This document shows, one piece after another, positions 11,784 to 23,500 of a stretch of 64,000 nucleotides of DNA. The notes beneath the pieces were generated by a model. The model was not told the origin of the DNA. It saw nothing but the letters and a program-made list of their open reading frames with translations, and made no database searches. The stretch spans positions 682,001 through 746,000 of the forward strand of contig PSQN01000017.1 in NCBI GenBank assembly GCA_002989075.1. The letters run 5' to 3'. Within the stretch, counting starts at the first letter, position 1; the number at the start of each line of letters is the position of its first letter. Source of the stretch: Arthonia radiata. Taxonomy: Eukaryota > Ascomycota > Arthoniomycetes > Arthoniales > Arthoniaceae. A program made the position numbers and the translations under genes.

Positions 11784-13655
11784 ATGCGCACCCGAGCCAG
11801 CGGTCCGCCCTCGCCGCCGTCGAGTCCGCCGATCCCGCTGCTGTCGGCAAGAGGCACGAAGCGTCCCAGCAGTGCCGATATTTACGTCGATGCTGATGAC
11901 GACGATGGTACCGACGAGTTGAATGATGTGGACGTCCAGCAACATGACGTCCAAGAACACAGCAACCCCACTGGCCTCTTGACGCCACGCAAGGCCAAGC
12001 GCGTCCGTTTCAGCGAGCCCGTGCCCAACATTCAAGCCCACATCCTCAACAGCACAGGTCTCACACCATCGTTCCGCCGCACCCGCTTGCTGTCCGATGA
12101 CGATGGTACCGGCGCATTGCTCAAGCGCAAGCCCACCCGCCTCCATGGTCTTCATCGTGCCACGCTTCCACCAAGCTTCGAGCCCAGTCCACCCTCAACA
12201 CCCATCATCCAAGAGATCCAATACGCCCCTCTACGTCAGATCTTGGACGATCGTATGAGGCGACGTCTCCGCCGCAGCCATCTCAGTGAGGAGCTCAACA
12301 CCATCGAGCAGCAGCGTCGCGAGGACCATCGCGAGCGTAAGGAGCTCGATCAACTCCGCGTGCAAGGTCAGCAGAACGATGCACGTATCAAGGACCTCAT
12401 GTTCGAGATAGAGTCACAGCGCCAGTTGAACATTCAGGTTGGCACGGACGAGGAACAGCATGCAGAAGCGTTACGAGAAGAGCTTGAACGTCTGCGCCGG
12501 GACATTGCTAATCGAGATGAGGTCGAGGAGGAGCGGAGGAGGATCGAAGGGTCGCCGACAGAGTTCGATTCCGATGAAGACCTGTGGGACGACCACATTG
12601 AGCCGACTTCGCCGCTGGTGGATGGATTCGACACGGAGAGCAGTTCGCCAGCCTTGGGTAGAAGCAGTCCTTTGCCGCCTTCGTCGCCTTTGGCCCATGC
12701 GGCTGTGCAGACATCAATGAACACGGAGCTGTCATACCACTCACATGACCTGAGTGAGCAGCTGGCGGATGCTAAGCGCCAGGCCTCTGACGCTCGAGCG
12801 GCGTTGCATCTGTTACATGGTGAGCTACTAGCGCTTGGCTTCAATGATGGTACAGCGACGACAGAGCAGCTCGTGCAGAGCATTAAGGACGCCTTCCGCC
12901 AGGCTCGCCTATATTTGGAGTATCACCTGCCTGGCGAGACGCCAGGAGGCTTCGAGAACGTATTACTCCTTCCAGCCATGCTTGACCATGTCCGCAAGCT
13001 GTTAGCGAAAGCTCGCGAGTCTCGCAAGGCAGCCGAAGTGTCTGAACAGTCAGAGAACGTAATGCGCAACCACTTCAACATCACTGTCGAAAAGTTGGAG
13101 CAAGCCGAAAACGCCAAGACAATTCTTCTCGGTCATCGTCAGGCCGTGGTCGCTGAAGTGCAGCGAAAAGAGCGCTGCATCCGCGATCTCGAGCTGGCCG
13201 CCAACGCACGCGCCGGCTTCATCAACGAGAGAGATCAGATCATCGAGGACCTAGAGTCAGAACTTAAGTCAGTCAAAGAAGACGCAAGCTCCAAGACCGA
13301 GCGATTCGATCAGCTTCAGCAGGAAGCGCGCGACCAAGCTGTCACAGTCGAGCGTCTGCAACATGCGCTTGGAAGCTACCGCACAGAGGTAGCATCGCTC
13401 GAGAAGCTCGTCAGTACGCTTGAGCAGGACAAGAGTCGAGCCGAGTACGCAGCCAAGTCCTCGGGTAATACTGTGGCATCGCAGCAGAAGTGGATCGACC
13501 AGCTGACACAGACGCTGACGGATGTGACTGGTTATGTCGAGCATCATCTTGGGCAGCTGAAACACGGATCTGAACAGCACCACGCCAGTCATGTCAAAGC
13601 TTTCGACGATGCGAAAGCTTTCATCGAGCAGCAGCTGTCGAACCTGGAGGGTTGA
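11784..13655 (+). CDS. coiled-coil protein with PP1-docking-like motif
   Basis: This is a 623 aa protein from the ATG at 11784. The frame is open for 19 further codons upstream, but the chosen ATG starts a typical disordered N-terminus. Residues 1-65 are disordered and S/P/D-rich. At 68-80 comes TPRKAKRVRFSEP, combining a basic NLS-like patch with R73-V-R-F76, which fits the RVxF docking motif for protein phosphatase 1. Further basic segments follow (FRRTRLL; KRKPTRL). From about residue 155 to the end the protein is dominated by heptad-like, E/Q/R/L-rich coiled coil, broken near 255-310 by an acidic S/P linker. I do not recognise a family. The architecture would suit a nuclear, spindle-pole or kinetochore scaffold, but that is inference from composition and one short motif. 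Confidence 0.75.
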   Translation: MRTRASGPPSPPSSPPIPLLSARGTKRPSSADIYVDADDDDGTDELNDVDVQQHDVQEHSNPTGLLTPRKAKRVRFSEPVPNIQAHILNSTGLTPSFRRTRLLSDDDGTGALLKRKPTRLHGLHRATLPPSFEPSPPSTPIIQEIQYAPLRQILDDRMRRRLRRSHLSEELNTIEQQRREDHRERKELDQLRVQGQQNDARIKDLMFEIESQRQLNIQVGTDEEQHAEALREELERLRRDIANRDEVEEERRRIEGSPTEFDSDEDLWDDHIEPTSPLVDGFDTESSSPALGRSSPLPPSSPLAHAAVQTSMNTELSYHSHDLSEQLADAKRQASDARAALHLLHGELLALGFNDGTATTEQLVQSIKDAFRQARLYLEYHLPGETPGGFENVLLLPAMLDHVRKLLAKARESRKAAEVSEQSENVMRNHFNITVEKLEQAENAKTILLGHRQAVVAEVQRKERCIRDLELAANARAGFINERDQIIEDLESELKSVKEDASSKTERFDQLQQEARDQAVTVERLQHALGSYRTEVASLEKLVSTLEQDKSRAEYAAKSSGNTVASQQKWIDQLTQTLTDVTGYVEHHLGQLKHGSEQHHASHVKAFDDAKAFIEQQLSNLEG

Positions 13656-15408
13656 GATCGCTTGTTCAGTCGATACAGGAGACCTGCACGGTTTGAGGTT
13701 GTTTGCACCACCTCCCCATGTCTACCAATGGGCAACACAATCATTATTTCGTAGCTAGATCACCTTTCGTAGCTTCTCGTAGAAAATGTCTCATTTGTCT
13801 GTCACACGCTATCATTGGCGAGTTTTGGCAGCTGCTGTGGCCAGCAATGTGGTTCAAAAGGAAATGGCAATTGTTTGTAAGATTGGTTGCCAGACCCACC
13901 TTTCGGGCATCATGCCAGTGTCAATTCTGAATAGTCAAGGTGGTCAGTTGACCCTATGGCTGTGTTCAGAGAGTACACAAGAGGCTGTCGTCTAATAATT
14001 TTGGCTGCTCACACAGAGCGACAAAAGAGGAAATCAGTGGGAGCGCCATGTTGTATGCGAGAAATTCTGAGGTCGCTTTGTCAGGCTTGGATGTTGTAAC
14101 CGAGTGCGCGGTCACACGCCCAGAGTAGATTGATGCAAACTCAATGGACTTCGAGCCTCGTTATGGTGCACTATTTGGGAAGGTTGATGTCAGTGTCTAG
14201 CAGTCAGACCATTGCGATGGTTATGCTTCGCATTAGTGGACAAGGGGCAGCGAAACTGTGGAGGTGTTCCGTGGAGCCGTGTGAAACGTGAGATCGGGTA
14301 CCTCGCACATGCAAAGAGACGAGACGATGTACCCAGGGTAGTATCCGCATACGTGCAACATACTACGCGATACATGCGAGTACCCGCTCCAACAAGCATC
14401 TCAGATCCACGCGGCAATCAACAGACGATGCTGCATCCGCTGCGGCTGAGGATGCGGGACCCGGCTCCTGGGATTGCGTGCCAGGAGTCGGTAGCGGCTT
14501 CTTGACCATGTTCGAGCGCAGATAGGAAGACACACATTATTGAAGGAAAAAACATTCGGTGTGTTGATTGGACCAACATCAATGGTGAGTTCCATGGTAT
14601 GCTTTTGAGAGAATGGCACTGGGCACCATACTGAACAAGCTAACCATGAACAGGTCTCTTGCTTAGATTTGGCTGAGAATGAAACGCAGTGATAGATGTG
14701 CAATGGGCGTTGCCGCGCAATCCGTCACTTCTTCGAATCGATCCGAATCGCATTATGAACTCGCTGTCGTTGAATTGTTTGATGGTCATAGACTGCTGGT
14801 TCGGACGGTATGTTGCTTAGCTTTTCACTCATGATTTGTATCTGTCATTGGAACGCGCTTTGAGACTGTTTGTCTCCTGGCAATCGCCTAATGAGTATGA
14901 GGTTACGCGGACTCGGGTCTTGTGTTCCTAAATGGACCCACCGCATCTGCCATCTGGGAGCTTGTGTCTGTCACTGTCAGCGTTTCTGTGAGAGACAGTC
15001 GATCAATCAGACCTCACACTCCAACAATGTTCAACGGGCAGCGTCTCTGAGTTGAGCGATATGTTGCACACCAAAGGCGAACTTGGTGACGGCGATGGCC
15101 ACAGCCATAATCGACTTGGATGTAGTCGCACATTTTCCCTGAGTATACGGGTCCCTTCGCATCGAAATAACAGCCAAGCTCTGTCCACGTACCACGTAGT
15201 CCTGATCATGTCACTTCCAGGAGGCTCCTGCTTCATTTATATCATTTTCTGCTTAGCAGCACAACGCTCTTCCGACTTGAAACATCTCCGGAGACGTTGG
15301 GTGTGTAGCAATCAGATATTTTTGGGCAGACGGTGTGCACCCTTCTGGATCACGGCTGGTTGTCAATCTCCCTGTTGCACGGCCTTTCCGTTCGCAAACA
15401 TCTCGGCC
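13656..15408. other. intergenic region between two convergent genes
   Basis: This is 1.75 kb between the 3' ends of the coiled-coil gene (+) and glycerol kinase (-). All frames are short, in mixed phases, and without recognisable motifs. No tRNA, repeat or transposon end was seen. Confidence 0.5.
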
Positions 15409-17006
15409 TCATGATTTTTCTACGGCTTCTTCTTCTTCAAGCCAACCCCGGCACATCTGCACAGCCTTGTGCCAGACCTTGTACATCTTCGCGCTCTCTT
15501 CCTTGCTAATCTGAGAATCAAAGTTCGTGCGACCCGACTGATTGATCTCCTTCAATTCATCAAGACTCTTCCAGACGCCGACAGCAAAGCCCGCAGCGAT
15601 CGCGGAGCCGAGCGATGTTGTTTCACGCATCGCCGGTCGGTCGACGGGAATACCAATGATGTTTGCTTGTGTTTGCATGCACAAATCGGAATTGCTCATG
15701 CCGCCGTCCACGGCTAGCTTCTCCAGTGCATGGCCACTGTCCATTTCCATAGCGTCGAGAATAGCTTTTGTTTGGAAGCAGCTTGCTTCCAGTGTCGCCC
15801 GAGCAATGTGACCTTTCTGTGTATACTGTGTGATGCCAAAGATGGTACCTTTGGCATCATCAATCCAGTATGGGGCAAACAGCCCACTGAAGGCCGTCAC
15901 GAACACACAGCCACCGTTATCTGGGACGCCGGCGGCGAGGTCAGTGATCTCGTGCGACTTTTCTGCAAGTCCGAGGTTGCTTGTGAGGAACTTGACGGCC
16001 GAGCCAGCAACCGCAATGCTTCCTTCAAGAGCGTACGCCGGCTTGGTGCCTTTGCCAAAGTCGTATGCGACGGTAGCGAGCAGACCGTGGTTCGAGAAGA
16101 CGGGCGTGTCTCCCACATTGTACAGCAGGAAACATCCAGTTCCATACGTGTTCTTTGCCTGGCCTGGGGTGAAGCCTTGCTGGCCGACAAGAGCAGCGGA
16201 CTGGTCGCCGAGGACACCGGTTATCCGCATGCCCTTCAGTGGGCCAGCTGCGAATGAACCAAACGCACTTTCATCTGATGATGGAACAATGCTTGGGAGC
16301 TTGATCTTGCTTTGATCGAGTTCGAAGAAACTGAGCACCTTCTGACTGTACTTGAACTCTTTCAGGTCCATGAACATGGTTCTCGAAGCATTTGTCTTGT
16401 CTGTCACAAAAGCCTTCCGACCTGTCAGGTTCCACAAAAGCCAGGTGTCCGGCGTACCGAACATCAGACGCCCCGCATCGTAGGCCTCCCGGACTTTTGG
16501 CACATTGCGGAACATCCACATGAGCTTCACAGAAGATGGGTAAGTGGAAAGCGGAAGGCCGCAAATGCTTTGCAGCTCATCTGCACCAGGACGCTTCTTC
16601 AGCTCTCGCACCAGAGATTTGGTGCGAGAGTCTGGCCATGCGATGGCGTTATATAGCGTTTCTCCAGTCTCTGAGTCCCATACGATGGTCGTCTCGCGCT
16701 GGTTAGTCAGCCCGACAGCAGCAATGTCTGACAACTTGTGGCCTCTGGCTACGAAAGACTCTATAGACTTCTCAATGCACGTCTCGACGGATGAGAGAAG
16801 CTCAGCAGGATCATGCTCGTGCCAGCTTAGAAGGGAATGCTAGTAAGTCGCTGCACATGTCAAGGTGGGTGAGCAACTTACTCTGAGTGCGGATATATTT
16901 GCTTGAATTCTAATTGATGATCTGCTACGGAGTTGCCTTGCAGATCAAAGACCATAAAGCGAGTACTTGTGGTGCCTTGATCAATTGCAGCGACGAAGGT
17001 AGGCAT
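15409..17006 (-). CDS. GUT1: glycerol kinase
   Basis: Two exons (17006-16882 and 16825-15409, intron 56 bp) give 513 aa, close to bacterial GlpK and other fungal glycerol kinases. It phosphorylates glycerol with ATP to glycerol 3-phosphate in the cytosol, the first step of glycerol use and a source of lipid backbones. The N-terminus has the FGGY-kinase phosphate-binding loop DQGTTSTR at residues 9-16. The splice joins IYPHS to DWHEHDP, the conserved glycerol-contacting region. The second FGGY signature [20 protein letters not shown] lies at about 414-433. [20 protein letters not shown] and the GVLGDQ segment also match. The frame stays open upstream to another ATG at 17225, which would add 73 residues; the internal ATG fits the family start better. 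It runs in the same direction as VPS13 with 0.5 kb between. Confidence 0.95.
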
Positions 17007-17509
17007 GTTGTCGATGTGCTCTTCAGCAGCCTGGCTGACCACGCGGACGACCAAACTGTCAATTCGGAGGAGGTCAACACAAGCTGCAGAGGAAGGAACC
17101 AAAAGACAGGCTAGCAGATACTGAAGTGGATGGGTGAAGTGACAGGGGTTGACAATGTCAGGAGGGGAGGGTTGGACGAAGTAGATATCAGGGGTGGTTG
17201 CTACGGGGAAAATGAGGGGCTTCATGTGACCAAAGGTGGGGTCGGCTTTCGAATCATCTGACTCCGCTGAATAGGGTGACAGGGTAGACGTATATCACAC
17301 TGAAGTGAGCATTCGGACGGGAGCATGGCCTTCCATTAGGCAAAGGAGAATAGCATTTGGAGCTTCAGTGTCTTCCGAGAAGACATGTACGCGCGTGTCA
17401 ATATTTCAACGAACGCCGAACAGCATGCTCGCTATTATAGTAATACAGACTTTAAACATAATCCCATGATCTTCCATCATTACATCGTCCTCCCAATCGT
17501 CCCGCAAGC
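17007..17509. promoter_or_regulatory. glycerol kinase upstream region / VPS13 3' end
   Basis: This is a 0.5 kb gap between two minus-strand genes. It should contain the glycerol kinase promoter and the VPS13 3' UTR. The part nearest GUT1 (17007-17225) is open in frame with the kinase. AT-rich sequence near 17.35-17.48 kb would suit a 3' end or polyadenylation region for VPS13. No specific binding site is claimed. Confidence 0.4.
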
Positions 17510-20500
17510 CTATCCACGAGCCTGCCACTTCTCATTGTACGCGTCCACTGCCACCTTGATCTGTCGATAAAGGAAGTTCCGCTGACTCTCGTCGCCAATG
17601 GGAAGGAACGGACCTTGCCGGTTCTTGAGCAACATGTTCATTCCAGTACGCTCCTTGCTGATCCGCTGAATGTCCTTGAGCGGCACGTCCCACTCCACAG
17701 ACAGCTTCCGCGTTTTGATGAGCATGATCCGATCGTACGTGAGCATGACCAGCATCTCACCGCCAACCGGGCTCGTCTGAGAAGAGACTTCGCTCTTGCC
17801 GCTGCCATTGGTGGCCAGGTCGAGATGTGCAATGTATTGTTCATTGAAGTACTTGCCGTTCTCTGCAGTCTTCAGCCAGAACTGACCAAGAGCTTCGCGT
17901 TGACTGTACGGTCGCACCACCTGATCTGCAGCAATGAACCTTGTTGGTCGGACGCGATCGAGCTCGGTAGAGTCGAACAGTGTTGTCGTATTGCGCACGC
18001 CCTCAAAAACAGAACTCGTCAAGTCGATCGGAGCAAGCGCGGTTTTAGTGGCAAAGCCCAAAACGCCCTTCCCAACGCCCTTGACGAACCCACCCAGACC
18101 CTCCTTCTCGGCGCCCTCAAGTGGCTGCCGTGCTAGACCGCCGATGCCGGATGCCATGGTGTTGGCGAAGGCATTGCCTCCGGATGTAATCCCGTACAGC
18201 GCATGCTTGGGTCTATTACGAGACTTGGACATCCGGCGCTGGTCCTGATACTCCTTGTCCAGTGAGGCGGCTGCCAGACCCTTCGAGATCGAGCCGGTGA
18301 ACTTCGCCATGGAATCCGAGAATCCAAACACCGACTTCTTCACAAACGATGAAGCGCCTTTTGCAATGCCTATGCCCAGGTCTTGCGGTCGGTCAGTCAT
18401 GACCAATCCTTGGTACGGTTCATAGAAGATATCAGCTACACCAGAGGAGACGTTGTTGAACAGTCCAACAGGATTGCCGAGGAAGTCCGCCGAGCCGAGA
18501 ACAATGTGCATCTGTCGTAGTGACTCCTGAACGAAGTGTGATTGAATGTTGGACATAAGTAAGGTGGGAGAGATACGAGCGTTCTCAAGCATCAGGGCAT
18601 TGTATCGAAGTGGCGCATCGTTGACATTCCCAAGTGACATGGTCATGACGTTGACCGCGAACATGAAGGGGTTGTTGATGGCCATAGTGTCTTCAGCATT
18701 GATACGCTCAGTCCGGACAAACGACAAATCGATCTGGATCGGCTGCAGGTGCAACAGCTCGAAATACACGTCCTGACCTTGCTCCTCTTTCTGGGGCTCA
18801 GGAATGTCGAGCTCTTCGTCACAGAGCTTGCCTTGATTCTCATCAATCTCAGGTGTGATGCCTGGTATCTTGATGAAGTCGAGCATCGAGAAGATAAAGT
18901 CTTCATCTATTTCACATGTCATTTGTTGCAACAATACAGTCGCGTACTTGATGTAAAGAACACCGTAGGAATCGTCTTTGACACGAGTGATGGCAGCGTG
19001 GAAAATAGGATGTGTCTCGAGCTCCTTCCCTGTCTTTGGCACGACCGAGGGATAGAGCAGAATAGGAAAGATACCGCCGTATAATTGATTGTCGATCTGT
19101 ATCCACTTCGTCGTCCAGTCTAGAGTCTGGTATAGTGTCGAGTCGTTATACTTCAGTTCGACATCTCTGAACGTGACGTAAAGAAGCTCACGGAAATGCT
19201 GATTGATCACTGACAAACCAAACCCAGCCAGCCTCAAATTAACGCTCATTGTCACAGGGGATGCTTGCTCCTTCAGCTCGAATCTGTCATCCGCAGAGCG
19301 TGTTGAGGCACCCGTCTTAGCTCTGAACATGCTGAGTGCTTGTTTGAAGTTCGAGAGCACAAGCTCTTGCTTCGGTCCATCGGCGACAACGTCTACACCA
19401 ATGGCTTTGAGGCGTCCTTGATCACCTTGAATAGACCACGGCTTCTGTGGCCCAATCTCGGCAAGCTTAACGTGCCGCGACTTGCCTTGAAAGTCGAGCA
19501 CAAGATCTTTGTTCTTGGAGGCTGGGTAGTCCCAAGCGTATGGCATGATACTTCGTGGCGGTATACGATAGCGAATAGCGCGGAAATTTGTACCCTGGTC
19601 TTCGTCTTCTGCCTCGACATTCGGGTTCGCCTGATAGAAGCGAAACTCCGTGTCACTTTCGTTGCGGATCGCGAACGGCCACTGCTCGGTCTCGCTGAGA
19701 TGCAGGAAAATGGTGGCATCCTCCATCAGGACTTCCACCCTGATAAGTTGTTGGCGCTGCTTTTCCTTTGCCAGCTTGACATGAACTCGTCCTACGTTGG
19801 AGATGTGGAACGGGGCGGACCACTGGTTGTTCAAACCTGGAAAACATAGACACAGCTGTTGTGCTTGATTGGGGCGCATGTACCTCAGAGGGTGCAGGTC
19901 TCCAGACTTGAGAGTAGTGACATTCGAAGAGCCGGGTTCTCTGATGTCGACGTCCTCTTTGAGCTTGCTGCGAATCATATATCGTGGCGTCACAGTCACG
20001 ACTTTGGTCAGATTGTACTTGCCCTCGCCTTGCGCGATCGATACACCGAGAGGCATTTCGGACTTGCCATTTGGCGCCGGCACTGTAGCACTATACTGGG
20101 TGCCGATAGCGTTAAGACTCTGTGGCTTGCTCCAGTCAGAGTCACCTACTCTGATGAGCGCTCGATTCTTTTGATCATCTGTCGGGAAGGCGAACATGAA
20201 AGGCTTTGCCCTCTCTGGTCGACTGTCTTCACCACTAGCTTTCAGCGCATGCTTCATGCCAGCCGCGCTCTTTGTACTGCCCATAAACTGCTTGCTTCGA
20301 ATGTCAAGTTCAAGCCCCGTCCTGTTTAAGATGACATGAGGGCTATACACAGATACCTTAAATGCTCCACCCGTGTCCGGAATTGTATAATAATGAAGCT
20401 TGAGCCGAAGCGGGAGATCGCTTTCATCCTTTACTATGATGTCTGATTCCCTCTTGAAGTCTCGGGTAGGTGAATTGATGATTGCAAAGTCGCTCTGTTT

Positions 20501-23500
20501 GAATGGAATGTCCTGCAAATCGATGCTTAGCAACAACAGATGAGATAAGCTCATGACATGACCCGGACTGATCCCGCCTTTGCGGAGGAAATTGCTCCAG
20601 TCTCGCTTAGTGTTCTTGTCGTATATACGATACTTGAAATCGTATGGCAATAGATTATGAAGCTCGACTGGAGGAGACAGGCGTATCTTCATGTACGGAT
20701 AGATCCTCGCCAAGGGATCATTCTTGTCATACACAGCGTTCATTTGGAAAAAGAACGGCGGTGCCTCGTCGGGCTTTTCGCCTTTGCATGTTATTGTGCT
20801 TGTAGATGTCTTCAGCAGGTCCTTCCAGAAAAGCTTTTCGTTGGACCACGCGTAGCCAAAACCTTCATCGGGACGAATCACCAGGGAGTGCATGAAAGCG
20901 GCCCCAATAGGCGCGGGGCGAGAGTCGCCAGGCGCAATCTTCTCAATCTTCACGAGATGGCCCTCTTCTGGACTGTAGATGCCAAGCTCGACGGGGATCT
21001 GTGTGTTGTTCTCTACGACTAGTGGCGATCTGAAGGTAATGTATTTGATGTTGTCTGATCCGAGCTTGACGTCAACGAGGAAACGGTGGAGGACTTTGTC
21101 CTGTCTGGGCGTTAAGCTGTACACGGACTCGCCTTCTCTGCTCACTGGGATTTTGTCGACGCTGTCAAATCCGCTTCCTTCGAGCTTCATCCCAAGAACG
21201 CCAGTGGATCCCTCTGGCGCTAGGGTCTCACGGGTTGTAGAAGCCTCCTCAAATCGCCACGGGATTTCATCGCCATCCGAAAGTTTTGCAGCGGAGCCTT
21301 CTGACCCTTCGCCACTTTCTGCCCAGACGTTCATTGTGAATCCAGTGTAGTTGCGAAGTCTGTAAGGTGCGTCGGATCGACGAGGTTTCGATAGGACGTC
21401 CTCGTTGTCGTCGGAAAGGATCAGGAATGTTTTGTATAGCAAAGCGATAGAAGCGGTCGTTAGCGTCAACTCCATGGCCTTCCTAGAGTATAGCTCAACG
21501 GCAAGCTTTGAGGGATTCTGCTGTTGCGACATATGGAAGCCTATGGTCCAAGGCTCTATCAAGGGTTCCCAAGCCGACTTAGAGAAGTTGTAGACATTGA
21601 AGAAAGTGTCCATACTTGTCTCAGCCGTCAGCGCTCCTGACCAGTCCTTGACATCTATGCCAAACTGCTTTACACTCCAATCCAAGATGGGTAGCTCATG
21701 AACTGCTCCAATAAGCACGACGCGAACGCCACTGATATGGATATTGGCTTGTTCGCGCTTCAGGATCACTGAGCTACTTTTTTCTTTCTCAACGGGCGCA
21801 GGCTGTGGCGTTTCGCTCTTCTTTCTCGTCCTTTGCGAGGGAGCAGTCTGCCTGCCTGCTATTGATTGCCGCTTTGCTGTAGGTGCTTTTGACGAGCCCT
21901 CTATTTGCTTGACCTTTTCTGACTTGTCCGTGCTGACCTCGTTGTCACTCTGATCACTGGACGAAGTAGCTTTTGTGGCGATCGCCAGGATCATCTGTAC
22001 ATCACGCACTGACAGGCGCAAGACTAGCGGTTCGACATCAACTTGAATGTTGGTCATAGAGGAGCTGCTATTTTGCGCGCGGACATCATGTGACGTCGCA
22101 ATGCTGAAGTCGTCCAGGATGCGCAAGCGACTTGTGTCAAACTTATCCATACGACACAGAAACATGCCTACCTTCTCCACCTGCAACGTCAACGCATGCT
22201 GCTGTGTCACAATGGTCTGCTTCATGCCAAGAACGATTGCTTCCGATGTGGCCAGTGCCGGATTGGCAAGGAGCACAACCTGCGCATCGACGAGGTTGAC
22301 CCTGAAAGACAGGCTGCCGGCGCTATCTGAACTGCTTTGTACCTCTTGCTTGGGCTTTGATTTTTCAATCTGACCACTCTTTCCGTCTTCGCTCGAGGAT
22401 TCTTCTTGTTGCAATTGTTCTTCGATCGTAGCGTCCTCGTCGGCTGCTAGGCCAACGCTGACAAAGGACTGGATAGCGAGCAGATAGTCCAGCGCCAGAA
22501 TGATTCTTGGGCTGTCCACTGTCAATATCACCATCATATTGCTCTCCTGCCCACCAGACATTGTGAAGCTTGCCATGAATTGCTGGGATATTTCGGAGTT
22601 GATGAGCGACATGATTTTTCGAAACTTGTTCGTCTCACGCTGACGGGTATCTTGTATCGTAAAAGACTGTATCTGAAGCTCAGACTCGAGCCCGCCATCG
22701 CTCATCATTCGTGCCTTGATGTTCGTCTTGTTCAGAGAGAATTTGGACAGGCTTGCATTCTTCACGTCACCCACAGGGCTGCCTTGCTTGTCTTGAATGA
22801 GCTCAAGACCGATTGCACCAGCCTTGAACACCATGTCCAGTGTGTTCCACTTTTCCGCGTCGGAGCCAAGCTCCGGCCCTAGATTACTGGGCTTTTGAGC
22901 GCCTGTTGGCGGCTTCTCGGGTTCTTTGATCAGCTTCTTAGCGGGTTGTATTGTGGATGACGGCAGCTCCTTCTCGACGTCTCGTTCGACATCTTCTTCG
23001 GACTCTGTGGCAAAGGCCTGTGGGATTGAAGTTGTCAGCCCCATGATCAGCTTGAACTGTTGAGACGTGATCCGAACGTTGACATCAGACAAGCTGCCTC
23101 TGATCTCCCAGTCGGGTCGTTTGTAGCCCTCTTTATGCTCGACACTTGTGATATTGAAGCCGAGGTCGACCTTTTCAATCAGCTCCAACTGCTCTGATCT
23201 GTCTCCGCTGTAGTGTAAGAGTGACTCAAGCCGGACGTTCCGAATCCCAGCGGAAAGCTCATTAGCTGTGTCTGAAGACTTCGTGTCTTCCAAGGGAGTG
23301 AATTTGTTCTTGGCGTAGATCTCGCCCAAGTACGCGGTCAACAGATCTTTCTGGTTTCCGTATCCTGACACGGCCGCCGGGAAGACCACAATCGGAGTAT
23401 TTAAGAGGATGTCGAATTGCATTTTGGAAGCCTGATCGACGATCTGTTGGTTCGCAGCGGCCATCCGCGCAGCGTAGAAGATTGTGTTCATTCTGCCGAA

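Noticed and set aside
9130-17006. Secondary-metabolite cluster around the P450
   Set aside because: There is no synthase, transporter or pathway regulator within reach; the neighbours are a coiled-coil protein and glycerol kinase.
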